Position numbers and translations under genes: made by a program. A DNA stretch of 64,000 bases, from positions 62,001 through 126,000 of the forward strand of contig NZ_WIRE01000003.1 of the NCBI RefSeq assembly GCF_009601165.1. Direction: 5' to 3'. This document shows, in pieces, positions 16,143 through 25,222 of this stretch; within the stretch, counting starts at the first letter, position 1; the number at the start of each line of letters is the position of its first letter. The DNA is from Alcanivorax sediminis. Lineage in GTDB: Bacteria; Pseudomonadota; Gammaproteobacteria; Pseudomonadales; Alcanivoracaceae. The notes below the pieces were generated by a model. The model saw only the letters and a program-made list of their open reading frames with translations. It did not search any database and was not told the origin of the DNA.

Positions 16143-16820
16143 ATGAACGCCGATTCCATTACCCTTGCTGACGCCCTCAAGCAGCGTCGCTCCGTCCGTG
16201 GTTTTCTTGACAAGCCTGTTCCACAGGCAGTACTCGATGAGGTGTTCTCTTTGGCGCAGCACGCGCCCTCCAACTGCAACATCCAGCCCTGGCAGGTGTG
16301 GGTGGCCAGCGGTCAGTCCCGTGATGCTCTGCGAGAGCGGATGGTAGACAAGGTCAGTCGCGGGGTACCGTTCGAGCCGGACTACGATAGCCTGCCCCGC
16401 TTTGAGGGGGTTTACCGCGACCGGCAGGTGGATTGCGCCATGGAACTGTATGGCAGCATGGGCATTGCGCGAGAAGATCGTGAGGGGCGTCGCCGTGCCG
16501 AGTTACGCAACTTCCAGCTGTTCGATGCCCCTCATGTGGCCTTTATCGGCATGGAGAAACAGTTTGGTGTGACCGTGGCGCTGGATGTGGGCATGTATAT
16601 CCAGTCGTTACTGCTGACCATGAGCGCTTATGGCCTTGGGGCCTGTGCCCAGGGCAGCATGCGTTACTACCCGGCTGATGTGCGTGAGATTCTGGGTATT
16701 CCGGACAGCACCGCGATAGTGCTGGGGATCAGCTTTGGCTACGAAGACCCGGATATTGCGGCCAACAAGACCCGTGTAGGGCGCGTGCCACTGCAGGACT
16801 CGGTGCGCTTCAGCGACTGA
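16143..16820 (+). CDS. Nitroreductase-family flavoprotein
   Basis: The 225-residue product fits FMN-dependent, NAD(P)H-using nitroreductases. RRSVRGF near residue 15 contacts the FMN phosphate, HAPSNCNIQPWQ (about 40-51) is the typical second motif, and GLGACAQGSM followed by LGIPDSTAIVLGISFGY closes the fold. Substrates in this family range over quinones, nitroaromatics and enones and cannot be deduced. The ATG follows AGGAG. It is monocistronic or weakly linked to the ABM gene 76 bp downstream. Confidence 0.85.
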   Translation: MNADSITLADALKQRRSVRGFLDKPVPQAVLDEVFSLAQHAPSNCNIQPWQVWVASGQSRDALRERMVDKVSRGVPFEPDYDSLPRFEGVYRDRQVDCAMELYGSMGIAREDREGRRRAELRNFQLFDAPHVAFIGMEKQFGVTVALDVGMYIQSLLLTMSAYGLGACAQGSMRYYPADVREILGIPDSTAIVLGISFGYEDPDIAANKTRVGRVPLQDSVRFSD

Positions 16821-16896
16821 GTTCATGCTCTGGGGGCCAGTAAAGGGACGAAAAATGTGCTAACATTGTCGTTTTATTGCAGCGGTTCCCTCCTAC

Positions 16897-17259
16897 ATGA
16901 TCATTGTCAAAGGCTCCTTTCCTATCAAGGCTGACCAACAGCCCGTTGCGCTGGATCTGGTGCAGGCGCTGGCCGCAGCCTCCCGCAAGGAGCCCGGCTG
17001 TCTGTCCTATGAGGTTTATGTGCAGGCGGATGAACCGCGGGTGATCATGGTCTGGCAGCAATGGAGCAACCTCGATGCCCTTGAAATCCACTTTGGTTCT
17101 GACCATGTGGATGCGTTTCTGGACGCCATTCCGGACCTGATCGACGGTGACGTGCAGTCCGCCCGTTATGATGTCAGCAGTGTGGATGGTGAGCCGGTGG
17201 TAGAAGAAGTCCAGGAAATCGCCCCTGTGGTGCTGGCGGGCAACATCATCCTGCATTAA
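16897..17259 (+). CDS. Antibiotic biosynthesis monooxygenase (ABM)-domain protein
   Basis: The 120-residue product has the dimeric ferredoxin-like ABM fold: IIVKGSFPIK at the start, a helix with AASRKEPGCLSYEVY, a strand VIMVWQQW and a helix ending HVDAFL. Members include quinol monooxygenases and haem-degrading enzymes, and many have no known reaction. A tail of about 30 residues (DVQSARYDVSSVDGEPVVEEV) extends past the usual domain. No partner gene indicates a substrate. Confidence 0.75.
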   Translation: MIIVKGSFPIKADQQPVALDLVQALAAASRKEPGCLSYEVYVQADEPRVIMVWQQWSNLDALEIHFGSDHVDAFLDAIPDLIDGDVQSARYDVSSVDGEPVVEEVQEIAPVVLAGNIILH

Positions 17260-17373
17260 TGACCTTTGCTCCTCTGACCTTTCTTCCTCTGGCGACAAAC
17301 GGGTGTCGTTTTCCACCCGTGCCTGAATAGCCTGTACTGAGGTACCCTGTTGGGTCTTGGTGCAGGAGCCTTC

Positions 17374-18303
17374 ATGAAGACCCGTATAGATTCCATAGAA
17401 GACATCACTCGCAGCTTTGCTGAACAGGGTTATATCTGCAGTGACCAGATTGCCCTGGCGATCTATCTCGCCGCCCAGCTGCACAAGCCGGTGCTGGTGG
17501 AGGGCCCCCCTGGCGTTGGCAAAACCGAGTTGGCCAAGGCGGCCGCAGCCTTTCTGGAAGCCCCCCTGATTCGTTTGCAATGTTATGAAGGTCTGGACGA
17601 AAGCCGCGCTCTGTACGAATGGAAGTACGGTAAACAGCTGCTTTATACCCAGTTGCTGCGTGACAAGCTGGGAGGCATGCTGGCGGATACGGACAGCCTG
17701 GAGGCCAGCATGGCACGGCTCGGGGATCTGGGGGAGGCGTTTTACAGCGATACCTTCCTGGAGCCACGGCCGTTACTGCAGGCATTGCGAAGTGAAGAGC
17801 CAGCCGTACTGCTGATTGACGAAATCGACAAGGCAGATCAGGAGTTTGAGGCGTTCCTGCTGGAGTTGCTGTCGGATTTCCAGATTTCCATTCCTGAGAT
17901 GGGCACCGTCACGGCGCGCCATCAGCCGCTGGTGTTGCTGACCAGTAATGACCAGCGGGAACTCTCTGATGCCCTCAAGCGCCGTTGCCTGCATCTCTAT
18001 ATCCCCTACCCGGAAGCGGCCCATGAGGCCGCTATCGTGGCTGCCCGTGTGCCCGAGCTTGAAGCGGAACTGCGTGATCAGCTGGTGGCGTTCATTCAGT
18101 ACCTGCGTGAGCAGGAAATGAAAAAGCTGCCGGCCATCTCTGAAACCCTGGATTGGGCCAGGGCGCTGGTATTGCTGCATGCAGACAGCCTGGATCAGGC
18201 TGTGGTCGCCGATACCCTCAACCTGGTATTGAAAACCGAGCAGGATGTTACCCTTGCGCGGGAGCTGCTGCCCGCCTGGCTACGTAAATTTGGAAAGCGC
18301 TGA
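17374..18303 (+). CDS. MoxR-type AAA+ ATPase
   Basis: MoxR ATPases act as chaperones that mature or activate partner enzymes, usually with a von Willebrand A (VWA) protein. The 309-residue product has Walker A GPPGVGKT (44-51), Walker B LLIDE (146-150), a sensor-1 Asn in LLTSNDQREL and an arginine-finger region (KRRCLHLYIPYP). ATG 17374 (MKTRID) follows CAGGAG and is preferred to the frame's earlier start. Its stop overlaps the start of the VWA gene (TGATG), the typical MoxR-VWA pair. The client enzyme is not obvious nearby. Confidence 0.9.
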   Translation: MKTRIDSIEDITRSFAEQGYICSDQIALAIYLAAQLHKPVLVEGPPGVGKTELAKAAAAFLEAPLIRLQCYEGLDESRALYEWKYGKQLLYTQLLRDKLGGMLADTDSLEASMARLGDLGEAFYSDTFLEPRPLLQALRSEEPAVLLIDEIDKADQEFEAFLLELLSDFQISIPEMGTVTARHQPLVLLTSNDQRELSDALKRRCLHLYIPYPEAAHEAAIVAARVPELEAELRDQLVAFIQYLREQEMKKLPAISETLDWARALVLLHADSLDQAVVADTLNLVLKTEQDVTLARELLPAWLRKFGKR

Positions 18304-19676
18304 TGCTGACCCGTCGCCTTGCGGAATTTGTCCAGGCTCTGCGGGGTGCCGGACTGAGAATTTCCCCGGATGAAGCGACCGTGGCAATGCAGGCGGTGGC
18401 GCTGGTCGGTTATGAGTCCCGACAGCAATTCCATGATGCGCTTTCGGTGAGCCTCCTCAAGGAAGAACAGCACCGAGTGGCGTTTGAAGAGACCTTTCAG
18501 CGCTACTTTGATCAGCAAGGTCGGCAGGACAGCAAGGCAGAGGCTGGCCCGGAGGACACCGCCACAGGAATGCCTGAGCCGGTGGTCCAGGCGACGCAGT
18601 CCGGTGAAGGAGAGCGGGCCAATGCGGCACTCAACGATTTACTGTCTGCCAGCGCAGAGCAGTTGCAGCAGCGCATGGCTGAAGCGGCGGCAGCCATGGA
18701 CTTTACCCAGATGCAGGTGATCACCCAGCAGGGCCTCTACACCCGGCGCTTGCTCATGAATATGGGCATGGGTGCCGTGGATGAAAGAGTCCTTCAGTTG
18801 TCTCAGGGAAATGCTGCCAGTGAGGCTCGGGCGGATGACTTGCGAGAGTGGCGCGCCCGGGTGCGTGAACAGGCGGCCAGTCTGGTGCGAAGGCAATTCC
18901 TGCTGCACGGCGCGGCACGTGGCCGTGAACTGCGTGAACAGACTATGCGTCAGGTGGCGTTTCGGGATCTGCGCGAGTTTCGTGAAGTGAAGACGCTGGT
19001 GCGCAAGATGGCCCGTAGGCTGGCCAGTGCCCACCAGCGCCGCATGAAAGTATCGCGGCGCGGGCAGCTGGATGCGCGCCGTACTCTGGGTCGCAGCATT
19101 CGCCATGACGGGGTGCCTGCGTCACTGGTGTGGCGCCAGAAACCACCGCACAAGAGTCGGGTGATGGTGATCTGCGACGTGTCGAGTTCGGTAAGCGATG
19201 CGGCTCGTTTCCTGCTCCAATTCCTCTATGCGCTCAACGACGTGCTGCCGCGGGTGCGCAGTTTTGCGTTTGCTTCGCGTTTTGATGAAATCAGTGACGA
19301 CTTCCAGCGCTTCCCGCCGGATGTGGCGGTGGGTCGAGTGCTGGACCGGTTATCGGGTAGCGGCACGGATTACGGGGAGATGCTGGAAAGCTTCCTGCGT
19401 CTGTGTGAGAGGGAGCTGGATCGGCACACCACGGTGATCATCCTCGGCGATGCGCGTAATAACTATCTGCCCGAAAGGGCCGAGCTGCTGGGTCAGGTAC
19501 GCCGGCGGGTGAAACAGATCTGGTGGCTGAACCCGGAATCCCGGGGCCAGTGGAACAGTGGTGATGCGGTCATGGCGAGCTACCTTCCCCACTGCAGGGT
19601 GGCAAGACGCTGCGGCAATCTTGATGACCTCGAGCGAGTGGTGGACGGGCTTCTGGGCAGCCTGCGCTCCGATTAA
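18303..19676 (+). CDS. VWA-domain protein, CoxE-like partner of MoxR
   Basis: The 457-residue product has a charged helical N-terminal half and a C-terminal VWA domain. The metal-ion adhesion motif is complete: Asp292, Ser294 and Ser296 (CDVSSS), then GTDYGEML and ILGDARNNY further on. This is the CoxE/YehP-like arrangement, in which the VWA protein bridges the ATPase to its client; CoxE is needed to mature carbon monoxide dehydrogenase. No molybdenum hydroxylase is present here, so the target is unknown. It is coupled to the MoxR gene and ends 10 bp from the convergent sensor kinase gene. Confidence 0.85.
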   Translation: MLTRRLAEFVQALRGAGLRISPDEATVAMQAVALVGYESRQQFHDALSVSLLKEEQHRVAFEETFQRYFDQQGRQDSKAEAGPEDTATGMPEPVVQATQSGEGERANAALNDLLSASAEQLQQRMAEAAAAMDFTQMQVITQQGLYTRRLLMNMGMGAVDERVLQLSQGNAASEARADDLREWRARVREQAASLVRRQFLLHGAARGRELREQTMRQVAFRDLREFREVKTLVRKMARRLASAHQRRMKVSRRGQLDARRTLGRSIRHDGVPASLVWRQKPPHKSRVMVICDVSSSVSDAARFLLQFLYALNDVLPRVRSFAFASRFDEISDDFQRFPPDVAVGRVLDRLSGSGTDYGEMLESFLRLCERELDRHTTVIILGDARNNYLPERAELLGQVRRRVKQIWWLNPESRGQWNSGDAVMASYLPHCRVARRCGNLDDLERVVDGLLGSLRSD

Positions 19677-19686
19677 ACTGCCGGGA

Positions 19687-22101
19687 TCAGGCGCTACGAC
19701 CCGGAAGCCGAATATCCGGGTCGCGCAACACCTGCTTGAGGGTCATCAGCAAGCGCTCGCTGTTGATGGGTTTCGCCAGGTGACCCACCATGCCGGCATC
19801 ATGGCAGGCCTGAATCTTATCCGGCACCGCATGAGCGGTAAGGGCAATAATCGGCACCCGCGGCAGCCGCCCCTCCTTCTGAAGCTTGATGATCGAGCGC
19901 GAGGTTTCAAAGCCATCCATCTCGGGCATTTCACAGTCCATCAGAATCAGATCAAACGGCTCATTCGCGGACAGCAACACCGCAATCGCTTCCATGCCGC
20001 TCTCTGCCACCTCGGTGGTATAGCCGAGTTTCTTGCACAGCCCCTCAGCCACCATCAGATTGATGTGGTTGTCATCAACAATCAGCAAGCGCCCCCCAGA
20101 GCGAGTCGCATCGCTGATATCCTGCACAACCGGTAGCTTTGCACTGGCCTCGGTCTTGGGCAGTGGCAGACGGAACCAGAATCTTGATCCTTCATTGCGC
20201 CGGCTTTCGACCCCGATTTCGCCACCCATGATTTCCACCAGCTGCTTGCAGATGGCCAGACCCAGTCCGGTACCGCCATAGCGACGACTGGTGGAGCTGT
20301 CTCCTTGCTGGAAATGGTCAAACAGATGGGTGATCTGTTCCGGGCTGATGCCGATGCCGGTGTCGATGATCTCGAAAAGCACGTAGTCCGCGTTACCACT
20401 GTCACGGTGGGCTGTCAGGGTGACCGTGCCGTTGTCAGTAAATTTCACCGCGTTGCTGATCAGGTTGACCAGGATCTGGCGCAGGCGCACCGGGTCGCCG
20501 ATACAGAAATGGCCAAGATTGGCGTCCAGCTCGCAGCCGAGCACGTTGGACTGTACCCGGGCCTTGTGCTGGAACAACCCCAGGGAATCGTTGATCAATC
20601 CGTGCAAGTCGAAGCGGGTTTGTTCAATGGGCATCTTGCCGGCTTCGATGCGGGAATAATCGAGGATGTCGTTGATCAGGTTGAGCAGGCTGTTGCCCGA
20701 CTGCTCGATGATATTCAGGTTGTGCTGCTGTTCACTGTCCAGTGGCGAGCTCTTGAGCATATCCACCGTGCCGATGATGCCGTTCAGTGGTGTGCGGATT
20801 TCGTGACTCATGACAGCGAGGAACTCACTGCGGGCACTCAGGGCGCTGTTTAATTCCCGGGTACGCTCCTCAACACGTTGCTCAAGTGCTTCCGTGGCCT
20901 CGCGTTGGATTCGGGCATTCTCGCTCTTCAAAACGGTCATGCGGTGAGCCAGGGCAAATGACAGCAATACGGCTTCCAGGAAGGTGCCCAGCTGCATAAT
21001 GTTCTCGATCAGCCAGCTGGCCTCGATAATCTGGAATGCCTTGAGAATATACAGCGTGGTGGCCAGTGCCACAGAGAGAAAGGCCAGCAGGAAATAGCGC
21101 GCAGGGCTGTAGCCCTGGAAGATCAGCCACAGAGAGAGTACTACCATGATGAACGGCCAGGGGAGTACTGCTGCGGTGGTGACCTGGATGCTGTAATGGA
21201 AGCTGATCAGCGTAAAGGGAATGGCAAGAAGTGACATTACCGTAACGGCACTAATTGCGCGGCTGATCTTTGGTAGCCGGGTGCGCAGTTCCAGAAAGTG
21301 CGATACGAAGAGCATTGAGAACGCGAGAGTTAGCAGGTTCAGCGCCGGCAGCGAGTAGTGGTTCCACATGGGGGAGTCTGGCCACAGCCACTGGTAGCTC
21401 AGTCCTTCGCGGGTGAACAGGTTGAGCCCGAAGGTGCCGAGATAGAGTACGTAGAGCATATAGCTCGGCTCCCGGATGGAAATGAAGATCAACAGGTTGA
21501 ACATGCACATGGCGATAATGGCGCCATAGTAGATGCCATGAAGCAGGGAGATCTGGTTGTCCTGCTGGCTGAATGCCACCGGCGTTTTGATGCTCACCGG
21601 CATTTCAATGATGTTGTCCCCTTGGGCGCGAATCAGCAGGTAGCTGCGGTCCTGGGGAGGGAAGCTCTGCAGGCTGATCAGGTGGTAATGCTTGAACTCC
21701 CTTTGGGTGAACGGGATGCGGTCACCCATGCGTTGATGGTCAATGGCATCACCGTTGCGATCGAACAGGTAGATGTCCAGAAAATCCAGATGTGGTCGGC
21801 TGATGCGCAGGAACCAGTAGGGAAAGCGGGTATTGTTGTCCAGGGTGATGAGAAACCATTGCAGGCCATCCTGGAAGCCCAATGACGGGTAGCCATTCAT
21901 CATGGTGGCGCCGGCGCCTTCCCTGAGTGCCTTGAGCGCGGTAGAGGGGGTCAGGCTGTGATCAGGGTCGGCCAGCCACTGCATGCCGATGGCGCCCTGA
22001 TACTCCTGCCGGTCGTCCGTCAGGGTAAGGCTGTGCCCAAGCAATGGCAGGGCAAGTGCCATCAGCATGAGCCCAATAGGCAAGACGCGTCCCTTTGTCA
22101 T
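19687..22101 (-). CDS. Hybrid sensor histidine kinase with 7TMR-DISM input
   Basis: The 804 residues divide into a signal peptide (about 1-24), a periplasmic DISMED2-type sensor (about 30-165, with WFLITLDNN and WFLRISRPHLDFLDIYLFD), seven membrane helices (about 185-390), a coiled coil, HisKA with His433 (SHEIRTPLNG), HATPase (about 535-648, N-box Asn550, DTGIGI, GGTGLGL) and a receiver domain (671-795) with phospho-acceptor Asp722. DISM kinases often sense carbohydrates or small ligands. There is no HPt domain and no cognate regulator beside it, so the receiver may pass phosphate to an HPt protein elsewhere. Confidence 0.92.
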   Translation of the reverse strand: MTKGRVLPIGLMLMALALPLLGHSLTLTDDRQEYQGAIGMQWLADPDHSLTPSTALKALREGAGATMMNGYPSLGFQDGLQWFLITLDNNTRFPYWFLRISRPHLDFLDIYLFDRNGDAIDHQRMGDRIPFTQREFKHYHLISLQSFPPQDRSYLLIRAQGDNIIEMPVSIKTPVAFSQQDNQISLLHGIYYGAIIAMCMFNLLIFISIREPSYMLYVLYLGTFGLNLFTREGLSYQWLWPDSPMWNHYSLPALNLLTLAFSMLFVSHFLELRTRLPKISRAISAVTVMSLLAIPFTLISFHYSIQVTTAAVLPWPFIMVVLSLWLIFQGYSPARYFLLAFLSVALATTLYILKAFQIIEASWLIENIMQLGTFLEAVLLSFALAHRMTVLKSENARIQREATEALEQRVEERTRELNSALSARSEFLAVMSHEIRTPLNGIIGTVDMLKSSPLDSEQQHNLNIIEQSGNSLLNLINDILDYSRIEAGKMPIEQTRFDLHGLINDSLGLFQHKARVQSNVLGCELDANLGHFCIGDPVRLRQILVNLISNAVKFTDNGTVTLTAHRDSGNADYVLFEIIDTGIGISPEQITHLFDHFQQGDSSTSRRYGGTGLGLAICKQLVEIMGGEIGVESRRNEGSRFWFRLPLPKTEASAKLPVVQDISDATRSGGRLLIVDDNHINLMVAEGLCKKLGYTTEVAESGMEAIAVLLSANEPFDLILMDCEMPEMDGFETSRSIIKLQKEGRLPRVPIIALTAHAVPDKIQACHDAGMVGHLAKPINSERLLMTLKQVLRDPDIRLPGRSA

Positions 22102-22296
22102 TCCTGATCCTGTTATTTGCTGTTATGTGGAACTGTCTGGTGAAGCCTGTCTGCCTTTCCGCCGTGTTGTTGAAGGGAAATAGGGTGGGCGAAAAGCCTG
22201 ACTCAAGCTTGATTTTACAGAATTTACCGGAATAACAGGAACATTGCGCCTGACCGCATCTCGAAATACGTGACTTAATTGGAAAAGGAGTCTCGA

Positions 22297-22848
22297 ATGA
22301 AAGTCATGATGCGCGGTGCATTGATGTTGTCCTGTTCACTGCTGGTGGCTCAGGGAGCCTGGGCTGCAGGCCCTTACATCGGTGGTAGCTACAGCCAGAT
22401 TCAGTACGACAATGAGGAGTTTGATACGGATACGCTCAAGATTGATGCGGCCACAGTCAGTGCCGGCTTTGAAGTCTCCGAGTTTCTGGCGTTGGAGGCT
22501 CGTGGTGGCGTAGGCCTGGATGAGGACACCCAGGGCATTGCGGATTTCGAGCTGGATCACCTCTATGGCGGCTACCTCAAGTTGGGCCTGCCCCTCAGCG
22601 AAACCGTGCGTCCCTATGTTATTGGTGGCTATACCAAGGCGAAAGGCACGGTGTCCGCAGATGGCACGCTGGGCGGTGTGAATTATTCGTTTAGTGACAG
22701 CGAAAACTTTGAAGATGAGTCCTATGGTGCGGGGCTGGACATGAATATCACCGACACCCTGGGAGCCAACCTTGAATATATGCGCTACATCGATACCAGC
22801 GAGGAGGAGATTTCAGGTATCAGCGTGGGGCTGCGTTCGGCCTTCTGA
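22297..22848 (+). CDS. Small outer-membrane beta-barrel protein
   Basis: The 183-residue product has a clean signal peptide (cleavage after GAWA) and then alternating strands typical of an 8-stranded opacity/OmpW-like barrel: GPYIGGSYSQIQYDN at the mature N-terminus, SETVRPYVIGGYTKA in the middle, and a C-terminal GLRSAF ending in Phe, the outer-membrane insertion signal. Loops are rich in Asp and Glu. ATG 22297 follows AAAAGGAG. It stands alone and ends in a strong terminator. The precise role (porin, adhesin or structural) is unknown. Confidence 0.8.
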   Translation: MKVMMRGALMLSCSLLVAQGAWAAGPYIGGSYSQIQYDNEEFDTDTLKIDAATVSAGFEVSEFLALEARGGVGLDEDTQGIADFELDHLYGGYLKLGLPLSETVRPYVIGGYTKAKGTVSADGTLGGVNYSFSDSENFEDESYGAGLDMNITDTLGANLEYMRYIDTSEEEISGISVGLRSAF

Positions 22849-22866
22849 TGACATTCGCGTGCAAGA

Positions 22867-22900
22867 AAAAGCCCGGCAACGGATACGTTGCCGGGCTTTT
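22867..22900. terminator. Bidirectional terminator
   Basis: AAAAGCCCGGCAAC pairs perfectly with GTTGCCGGGCTTTT around GGATAC. It lies between the barrel gene and the convergent UbiB-like kinase gene. Confidence 0.92.
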
Positions 22901-22923
22901 CTGTCTGCAGGAGTGGGCGCAGC

Positions 22924-24261
22924 TCAGGCGCTGGCCTGGTCGTGACGGCTGAGTGCTTTCTCAAGGTTGGGTCTGAAGGCGGCATTGACGCCCAGGTTCA
23001 TGAGCGTCCAGTAGTGGCCGCTGACCACGCGCTCAATCAACAGTGAGCGTGGGGAGGGCTGGAACTTCATCATCTGCTCCAGCGGCGTCTTGCGAACCTG
23101 TTTCATGATATCGGTATGCAGCCTTGAGTTGGCGAAATCAAAGGGTTCGCTGGAAAAGGCGCGCAGCAACATTTCAATCCAGGTGGCGTAGAACTGGTCA
23201 CTTACCTGACCATCCTGTTTGCGCGCCCCGAGAGTTTGCAGCAGGTCATCCAGTTCCACCCAGTTCTGGTTAAGTGCGGCCTGGACAATGCGGCGAAGCA
23301 GGTCCGCGTCTTCGCCGGGCAGGCGTTTCACCGCGCCAAAGTCATACATCACGATGCTGCCGTCGGGCCGGAACGCGAAGTTCCCCGGGTGCGGATCGCA
23401 ATGGACGGTCCTGAACTGGAAAATCTGTTCGCCGATGGCATCAAACAATCGCTCGCCCAGCAGGTTGCGCGTGGCCTGGTCAAAGCCGTTTGCGTCATTG
23501 GTCTGCTCTAGAGGCGTTCCGGCTTCCAGGCTCAGGGTCAGCACCTTCTCGCTGGACAGGTCGTCATAAACCGTCGGGATTACCAGCCAGGGCTGGTGTT
23601 GGTGGAATTTCCGGAACTGATTAAGGTTGATGGCCTCCTGGTGGTAGTTCAATTCTTCTTCAAGTTGATTGCGGATCTCCCGGAAGACACCGTCGAGAGC
23701 GGCTTCATCTACTTTCAGCAAGCTACCCAGACGAAGAATCCGGCGCAGGTGTTTCATGTCGGAATCGATGGATTCCTTCACCGCCGGGTATTGCACCTTT
23801 ACAACCACTTCGTCGCCTTCCAGGGTGGTGGCGCGGTGGACCTGACCAATAGAGGCGGCTGCGAACGGGGTCTCGTCAAAGCTGGTGAAGCGTTCGTCGA
23901 TGCTGCCCTGCAGTTCACGCTCCAGCTGACGGCGGATGACATGGAAAGGCATGGGGGCAGAAGCATTCTGCAGCACTTTCAGTTGCTCGCTGATTTCCCG
24001 CGGCAGGATATCCTGCATTTGCGAGGCAATCTGCCCGACCTTCATGACCGCCCCTTTCATCTCTCCCAGGGTGGCGGCGACTTCCTTGCCGATATGCTGC
24101 ATCAGCTTTTCACGGTCTGCGGCCTTGGCGCTTTCCGACTGGAACAGACCTTTCACCTGATGGCTAGCCACGCGGGTGGCTATTGAGGTGGTCATACCCG
24201 TCAGCCGGAAGAGCCGGCCGGTGGTCGTGGTGGGGCGTTTGCGACGGCGCTGTTCAGCCAT
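22924..24261 (-). CDS. ABC1/UbiB-family atypical kinase
   Basis: The 445-residue product belongs to the ABC1/ADCK/UbiB group of atypical kinases. It shows the diagnostic KxGQ region (GAVMKVGQIASQMQD), the Ala-rich loop with a conserved Lys (EVVVKVQYP), the catalytic VHCDPHPGNF and the metal-binding YDFGAVKR. Unlike UbiB it has no C-terminal membrane helices, so it resembles the soluble AarF-like branch. Family members support ubiquinone or other lipid metabolism. It is not in a ubi operon; the nearest gene on the same strand encodes a phasin-like protein. Confidence 0.88.
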   Translation of the reverse strand: MAEQRRRKRPTTTTGRLFRLTGMTTSIATRVASHQVKGLFQSESAKAADREKLMQHIGKEVAATLGEMKGAVMKVGQIASQMQDILPREISEQLKVLQNASAPMPFHVIRRQLERELQGSIDERFTSFDETPFAAASIGQVHRATTLEGDEVVVKVQYPAVKESIDSDMKHLRRILRLGSLLKVDEAALDGVFREIRNQLEEELNYHQEAINLNQFRKFHQHQPWLVIPTVYDDLSSEKVLTLSLEAGTPLEQTNDANGFDQATRNLLGERLFDAIGEQIFQFRTVHCDPHPGNFAFRPDGSIVMYDFGAVKRLPGEDADLLRRIVQAALNQNWVELDDLLQTLGARKQDGQVSDQFYATWIEMLLRAFSSEPFDFANSRLHTDIMKQVRKTPLEQMMKFQPSPRSLLIERVVSGHYWTLMNLGVNAAFRPNLEKALSRHDQASA

Positions 24262-24450
24262 GATGTCTCTCGTAGCGATGTATTGGCATTATTTATATTT
24301 AGATTATATAGCCGTTAACTTAGCGCTGATGGGTGAAGGCTGTACAGGGTAAGAAGGGACAGATACGGGGGTAAAGTTAGTCAGAAGCGGACAGCGGCGA
24401 CGGGAGGCTTAAAAAAACGTGCGGGGATGCGTGCTGCGAGATGTCCGTGC

Positions 24451-24476
24451 AAAAGAAAGGGGCCAAGATGGCCCCT
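24451..24476 (-). terminator. Terminator of the phasin-like gene
   Basis: AGGGGCCA pairs with TGGCCCCT around AGA. On the minus strand the stem is followed by TTCTTTT. Nothing else is recognisable in the 24262-24506 gap. Confidence 0.8.
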
Positions 24477-24506
24477 AAAGGAGAGTAACAACAAAAGGGT
24501 TCAGAA

Positions 24507-24935
24507 TCAGCTACGGTTCTGACCGGCAGAAACCAGTTCGTTGAACAGTTTCTCGCCTTCTTCACGTGCGGTGACAACGGCACCAAAGCCGGCCAGCACG
24601 AATTCGTTGGTTTCTTCAGCTTTCTCGCCGCGCTCTTTCTTGCCAGCTTCTACCAGCTTCTCGTAGAGGGCCTGACGCTTTTCCGGAGCGTTGTCCAGCA
24701 GTTCGCGAGCAGCCAGCAGGGCGCCACGGCCAGCCAGCAGAGCCTTCGGCTTGCTTTCAGCTTCTTCACCAAATGCCTCGGTGCCAGCAGCGACATACTT
24801 GTTCAGCAGCTCTTCAGAGTTTTCTTCGGCCTTGTCATAGGCTCCCAGGCCAGCCAGGTACAGTTTGTTGCCCAGTTCCTTAGCGCGGTTAACCAGAGAT
24901 TCGCTTTGTGCACGCAGATCTTTCAGCTCGCCCAT
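24507..24935 (-). CDS. Phasin-like granule-associated protein with three internal repeats
   Basis: The 142-residue, highly charged helical protein resembles phasins that coat polyhydroxyalkanoate or lipid granules (LYLAGLGAYDKAEE near residue 26 recalls the PhaF/PhaI start). It contains three similar units: GLGAYDKAEE...NKYVAAG, GRGALLAARE...EKLVEAG and GFGAVVTAREE...NELVSAG. This suggests growth by duplication of an amphipathic segment. It has AAGGAA before its ATG, its own terminator and a good promoter. In a wax-ester or PHA-storing bacterium a granule role is sensible, but no PHA synthase is nearby. Confidence 0.7.
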   Translation of the reverse strand: MGELKDLRAQSESLVNRAKELGNKLYLAGLGAYDKAEENSEELLNKYVAAGTEAFGEEAESKPKALLAGRGALLAARELLDNAPEKRQALYEKLVEAGKKERGEKAEETNEFVLAGFGAVVTAREEGEKLFNELVSAGQNRS

Positions 24936-25048
24936 GATTCATACTTCCTTAAATTTGTCCGGTGTAAGAAAAGTGCAGCCATCAAATTTGCTGCGTGGGA
25001 TAAAGAGTAAAAGGGATTGGGTGAGAGGCGTGTCTTGTTTGTCAGACA

Positions 25049-25076
25049 ATTATACAGGTGGCTGATAGTTGTCATG
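25049..25076 (-). promoter_or_regulatory. Putative promoter of the phasin-like gene
   Basis: On the minus strand a consensus TATAAT (25054-25049) is preceded by TG and by an ATGACA-like -35 at 15 bp. It lies about 110 bp before the start codon, implying a leader of roughly 100 bases. Confidence 0.45.
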
Positions 25077-25222
25077 CTTCAAGGTGTGATATCCATCAAA
25101 GTCAGTAAGCCAAACCCCGCATGGTCGTTATTTCTTCCCATGCGTACACTGGCAAAAAAGGTTTGAGCAGAATTGGGAGCGCTTGGCGCTATTCAGGGGT
25201 TTGTGAGACCAGAGAGATAAGA

